Assembly: GCA_963920665.1 (NCBI GenBank)
Contig: OY987265.1
Location: 40,243,001-40,307,000 of the forward strand
Length of the DNA: 64,000 nucleotides
From: Straminergon stramineum
Lineage: Eukaryota > Streptophyta > Bryopsida > Hypnales > Calliergonaceae
Direction of reading: 5' to 3'
Shown piece after piece: positions 59,575 through 64,000 of the stretch. The notes under the pieces are model-generated. The model saw nothing but the letters and a program-made list of their open reading frames with translations, ran no database searches and was not told the DNA's origin. The translations under genes were made by a program, and so were the position numbers. Every line of letters begins with the position of its first letter. Position 1 is the stretch's first letter.

Positions 59575-59835
59575 TTGTTCCTTTTGTTTTGTTTGTTTGT
59601 TTGTTACGTTGAGATCTCTTGGACCGTGTGTCCTTCGGTCAAGTTCTCGGTACCGTTGGAAAATCCTCGGCAAGGACAGGTGCACGGGCTTTATTTCATG
59701 GTGTTTGGATCTATGATGTGAAAGTTATTGAATTTTGAAGTTTTTTTTAAACAAACAAATTAGAAAAATAGAAAAATACTTGTACTTTTCTTTTGACTAT
59801 GGGAACAACAAAGGGCACAATAGTAAGAATGATAA
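59575..59835 (+). repeat. Dispersed repeat, pair with 46765-47005
   Basis: The decayed partner; many differences are CG to TG/CA changes relative to the copy at 46765. It carries an extra stretch (ACAGGTGCACGGGCTTTATT) absent there. Confidence 0.6.
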
Positions 59836-60035
59836 TGTGTTGCCTTTGTTTGCATCAATTACATCTTACATGCATTGTAGCATGCTTGCAACTAACTTGT
59901 GTAACATCTCTTGATTGGTATGCTCTCCTCAGTTGCTTTTACCACATTCTACATTTGAATCCTTGTTTTTTATAATGCTTCTTCTTTGCAATTTAGTTGC
60001 CAAATCCAAGCTCATGCACTTGCTTCCATAGAAAA

Positions 60036-60396
60036 GAGGCAATCCATTTCTGACCACTTGAGCAATTACATATATCTAGGGGGTGGCTTTCTTCAATGGG
60101 GAAATTTTTCCATGTGCAAAAAATAGAGTTTAGAAGGATTCCATAATTTCTGAGATTTTTTCCTTAAAACATAATTTTTTCCATTAAATTTTTAGTTGAA
60201 GATTCTATTTGACCCATATTGGTTATATAGGTCTAATTATTTCAAACTAAGGGCTAGTTGCAATATTAAGAGACTTTTAGTCAATCATAATGCACCACAA
60301 TTGCACCTTAACTAATCAGTGCTCATTTGTACTTGCACGGAAAATGAACACCCTACACTACCAAAAGGGTGGGTGATTCAAGAATGAGTTGCTTCC
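60036..60396. mobile_element. MITE related to 28370-28774
   Basis: GAGGCAATCCATTTCTGACC at the left is an imperfect inverse of GAATGAGTTGCTTCC at the right. The interior aligns with 28385-28740. It is more decayed than the 28370 copy. A 90-codon frame immediately after it (60389-60661) has no recognisable feature. Confidence 0.55.
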
Positions 60397-61023
60397 TATA
60401 ATGACAATGCTCACTAAAATTGACAAGCTATCAACAACTTTGGTAAAAGGCACACAATCTCATTTTGGAGAATCTATTGATCACACTCTTCCAAATTTTG
60501 TAGACATCCTAGGTTTGCAATCTAAAGTGAGCCTCACTCTCAATATCTCTTCTAATGAAATTGTCTTTGATCTGCCAACTACATTCAAAATTTTGCTCAA
60601 AGATGATGAAGACGTGCTCATTCTTACAATAATATCCTACTCTTCTACCATTATAAGGTAACCTACCATGGTGCTACTCAAGATTACATAGAAATAACAC
60701 TTCCATATAACTCATAAGGTAGTCTGCTCTTATTGCTACCATCTTCTTCAAACAACCTAATAAGCCCCTCTAAAATGGACAGTCAATGGTTCTAAAATGA
60801 ACTGCCACAAATATTAGAGCATAATTAAGATTTGTCATGTATTGATTCATATTTTGCCAATGGATGGAATAAGAGTCAAAGAGGGTCCATTTCAAAGCCA
60901 CAGTGTATCCACTTAATTTTTCTAAATGAGAATTGATTGCCTAATTGCCTTCTTACAAATGTTAGAAGAATTTAGGGTCTGTTTATGTTTAGTAATGGTT
61001 GCATTTAAGAACCTTGTGTATTA
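60397..61023. other. Spacer with no supportable gene
   Basis: Contains the 90-codon plus frame 60389-60661, low in motifs, which I cannot assign and do not call as a gene. Confidence 0.4.
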
Positions 61024-61667
61024 CTCCCTCCATCCCAAAATGATTTTCTTGTTTGACAAAATGTTCCAGATTATGGTAAAAAATCAATCTTTTTTAATTC
61101 CATTTTGAAATATAAATAAAAGACAAAATTAGCCTATCATCCTCCAAATTGAAGCTTGGGATTCATTGCAAAATCATAGTTATGGGGCTTTAAAATGTCA
61201 CTTTTGGGGGCCTTTATTGAGGAGCACCCCTAGCCAATGAATTTCACAATTCCCACATTGTCTATTGAACCTTGTATCTTCCCGAGGTGTGAGTTGTAGT
61301 TCCTGCATTAGCCTTGGCCACAACATACTCCTGCTAGTGTCGTAGCATTGCTCAAAATAGCCACCGTAAAAATTTGCTATTTATGGTACACGTTTGTGCC
61401 ACCTCTTTGCAGCTGCTGCAAAGCAACAAATCTAAAAAGAGATTGTGTGGAACCTACACCCAACCAACACCATTTTGATTGAGAGCTTTGGCATTCAACT
61501 GGGGCGACTGCAATGAAAGTGAATAGGGATTGGTCCCACGATTGTTTATTCCTGGGTTTTTAAAAAAAAATACACACTCATCATTAGGGGGGAATTTCTT
61601 TACAACTACTATGTTCATTTTGCAAGTTCTTCCATGTCAAAAGAAGATCATTTTGGAACAGAGGGAG
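61024..61667. mobile_element. Stowaway element, 644 bp
   Basis: The left end is CTCCCTCCATCCCAAAATGA and the right end (as reverse complement) is CTCCCTCTGTTCCAAAATGA. Both are flanked by TA (61022-61023 and 61668-61669). It is long for a Stowaway MITE. The more GC-rich middle (about 61250-61520) may be a secondary insertion or captured DNA. No transposase is recognised. Confidence 0.8.
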
Positions 61668-62613
61668 TACTTTTTAAATGATGTAGTGTTTGTTTTTGGT
61701 CAAGCCATATCTTTTTTCAGACTACATATGTGGGTTTTGCAAGGCCTATGATAAAAAATAGGTACCTATTACAGAATTCTTTGAAAATTCATAAGTAATT
61801 CAAAAATGCTCCGAAAAATATGAAACCACTTGGGTTAGATTCCATATCAATTTCTCTTCAAGAGAAAAATAAGAAAAAATAATTCCATGCATCTAAAAAA
61901 AACATCAGAAAGGTCGCTTTAAGAGCAGACTACCTTACAAGAATTTTACAAGCTAATATATCAACAACTACAACATTAAAAAAAAGATCAAAATTTGTGG
62001 CCAAAACATGTAGGCACATATAGCCATTTCAACTCAAAAATCAATACAAACTTCCTGACAGAAACCCTTGCAGTGTGTTCTTCAACACGCTTGTGTCAAA
62101 AAAAAAAAAAAAAAAAATCAATACAAATACTCACGTTCATCACATTGCAATCAATAATCAGTGAGTTGTATAATTCACAAAGCTCCCAATACAGTCATTG
62201 CTTTGGTGCTTCAGAAGCTTCACTTGCCACCAGCTTCGCTTACCACATGTAAGCTTCGTTTCTTTTCTTTGAAGCTGGTGACTCATCAATGCATTCCTAA
62301 ACATCTGCACTTTTTAATTCCAAAATTACTATGCACTAAGCTTATATGTATGAATCAGCTGCCTAATTTGAGTTACAAGGTCCATCATCGTCTTCACACA
62401 AACGTGAATGACGCCGGGGGTTACCTTGCTTACTTTCTGGAGGGCACTGTACAGTACAGAATTGAAACAATGTTTCTCCTTATCTTTGCAAGTCAATACT
62501 CTACGACCTGCATCGCATGTGTTGCTTGCACTGCTGCCAAAAGAAACAGAAAAAGGGTAAAAAAAAATCCATATCAAAATGATTTCCTACCAACGAAATC
62601 TCTTTTCATTTAA
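61668..62613. other. Downstream spacer of the acyltransferase gene
   Basis: AT-rich DNA with a 20-base A run at 62098-62117. Short frames such as 62161-62613 (plus) and 62329-62577 (minus) show no recognisable motif. Confidence 0.45.
62098..62117. repeat. Poly-A tract
   Basis: Twenty consecutive A. It could be the tail of a retroposed sequence, but no body was recognised. Confidence 0.85.
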
Positions 62614-64000
62614 TCAGCTTGATACCGGCTGGCTGAACTTGGCAGCTTTCACCATGCGCTGCAGGGAGTCCAGACAAAGTTGGCCAAGCACTTCGGGATC
62701 TGGAATGGCGGATTCGGCAGACATGATCACCACGCTTGCCTTCCCATTATACGATTGCAAGTACACACTCACTGACTGCATCCACAGCACAATAACATTA
62801 GTCACAGGATGGTTTAAGTAACCACACCTAAAATTGAAGGAGCAACCGACCAAATAAGAAATTCAGCATGGTTCCCATTATTCTGTTACAAAAACTTTTG
62901 TGGGGTCTTGTTGATAGTCAAAAGGAGGATTCTAGATTCTCTTAGACTGCAATTTTTGGACACCGGAAGAAAACCATCTCGTTTGCGCTCGGTGTTCCTA
63001 ACAAAGTGGATCTCTTTCAAAGTTGTACCTAAATTCGTTCCTAAGAATAGTAGCCACCTTTCATATTACCCAATACAAACGTAACTTACGTTTTGGATAT
63101 TCCATGTAAGTTTTATCAGTAAAAAAAATAACCTAAACCTAAGCGAGTTTTAGTATCACAATTCGGTACCCCTACCTGAGAACAGAGTACAAAATTCAAT
63201 ACAAAATTGACGCTGGCAGCACAGAAAGACACCGTGTATTATTTATTGACTGACGGCGGATGGGCATGATGTCTTTATGAAGAACAGCTCACCTGCGGGT
63301 GTCCCGAGACAGTCGGATAAATGCCTACGATGGGATTACCACCAAATGTAACAGGCTCCGTTGGTCCAGGCACATTGGAGATTGCCAGCGTTGTTTGTAG
63401 TAAAATTCGCCTGGTGAGAATACAAGGTGGCTTCACCCAACAAGGCCAACTTAAAATCAGTGACATAACTGAACTTAGTCCCATCAAAAGCAACCATTCA
63501 TTCCCACTCAACCAGTGCCGAAAAAATAACGGCATCAATGCATTAATATGTCTTACACCACCTGTTGCTGCTTGCACGAGTTTCAATAAGGCCATTTTAC
63601 CCACTCTAACTACTGGTTTCAAAACGAATTTGATTGTGTGAAAATAATTACTACATTGATTCGAAACTAATGGTATACATCAATGATATGGATATTTAAT
63701 AAGCACATTTTTCATAAATGTTACTCGTTTAAAATCTTAACACAATGCATCGTGTGGCAAATGAAAGAAACATATTCAAGAGGAGGGTGATGAATTCATT
63801 TCTTACAACGGGGCCGGTGAGATTCATGAGCGCTGCACCGCTCACGTAAGTGAACACCCCCTCCAGGGAGTCTTTCTTCCGGTCCGTGACCTTTTTGACG
63901 TCCCGGACGTAGTCCAGAGGTTCCGGGTGAAATTTCATGGGAATCTTCATTATCAGGTAGCCCATGTTGTTCCCCCACCGCTGTTGCGACCCTCCGTCCA
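62614..64000 (-). CDS. Wax ester synthase/DGAT (WSD-type), 3' part only
   Basis: WSD enzymes join fatty alcohols or diacylglycerol to acyl-CoA at the ER, making cuticular wax or oil. Three minus-strand pieces are recognisable. Piece 1 (window edge to about 63807) holds RWGNNMGYLIMKIPMKFH, then PLDYVRDVKKVTDRKKDSLE and GVFTYVSGAALMNLTGP. Piece 2 (63410-63293) holds LLQTTLAISNVPGPTEPVTF and GGNPIVGIYPTVSGHPQ. Piece 3 (62775-62614) holds SVYLQSYNGKASVVIMSAES, IPDPEVLGQLCLDSLQRMVK and a TGA stop. These are the family's C-terminal DUF1213-type domain in the right order. The catalytic HHxxxDG lies beyond the window. Pieces 2 and 3 join cleanly (phase 0). Piece 1 ends in phase 0 at its best donor (GTT/GTAAGA) but piece 2 needs two carried bases, so a small exon is missed or the gene is damaged. 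Confidence 0.75.

Overview
This is an AT-rich nuclear window from a land plant. The supporting evidence is spliced genes with GT-AG introns, a nepenthesin-type aspartic protease, an SR-cyclophilin, a plastid-type neutral/alkaline invertase (GH100), a WSD/DGAT-type acyltransferase fragment, Stowaway MITEs and telo-box motifs. The species cannot be fixed from the sequence alone. The large amount of old, decayed repeat DNA suggests a big genome, but that is inference.

Layout. Bases 1-38,000 are almost entirely decayed non-coding and transposon DNA. They contain one aspartic protease gene broken by a single in-frame TGA (6140-7465), a probable dead gene for a small secreted cysteine-rich protein (minus strand, 22429-22797, three in-frame stops) and a short possible PPR remnant (about 37502-37690). 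Bases 38,400-46,200 hold an intact 13-coding-exon gene for an SR-type cyclophilin (787 aa). Bases 47,914-50,366 (minus) hold a three-exon gene for a plastid-type single-pass membrane protein (167 aa by my model). Bases 53,694-58,062 (minus) hold a five-exon plastid-type invertase (606 aa). The right edge (62,614-64,000, minus) holds the 3' part of a wax synthase/DGAT-like gene whose 5' part lies outside.

Genes. The three intact genes do not form a cluster with a shared role: one acts in pre-mRNA processing, one is probably a thylakoid or envelope protein, and one cleaves sucrose in the plastid. Telo-box motifs lie in the probable 5' regions of the cyclophilin and invertase genes.

Main discovery. 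The window is populated by non-autonomous DNA transposons whose termini can be read directly. The most notable family has TTAA at both ends and terminal repeats of the form CCCCTAAAGGACC (five two-ended copies, one nested relative and several single ends). TTAA flanks plus CCC-type termini are what piggyBac (or Sola3-type) elements leave, and these are unusual for a plant. One nested insertion can be compared with an empty site in a sister copy and shows a 4-bp CTAG duplication. A second family (GGGTGATTGCAAAAAACAC ends) also shows 4-bp duplications (CTAT, ATAA). Other elements are a Mutator-like element with a 12-bp duplication and internal tandem repeats, two complete Stowaway MITEs, and several small inverted-repeat elements inside introns and intergenic DNA. 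Decay is dominated by C-to-T type changes, including every premature stop seen in the two dead genes.
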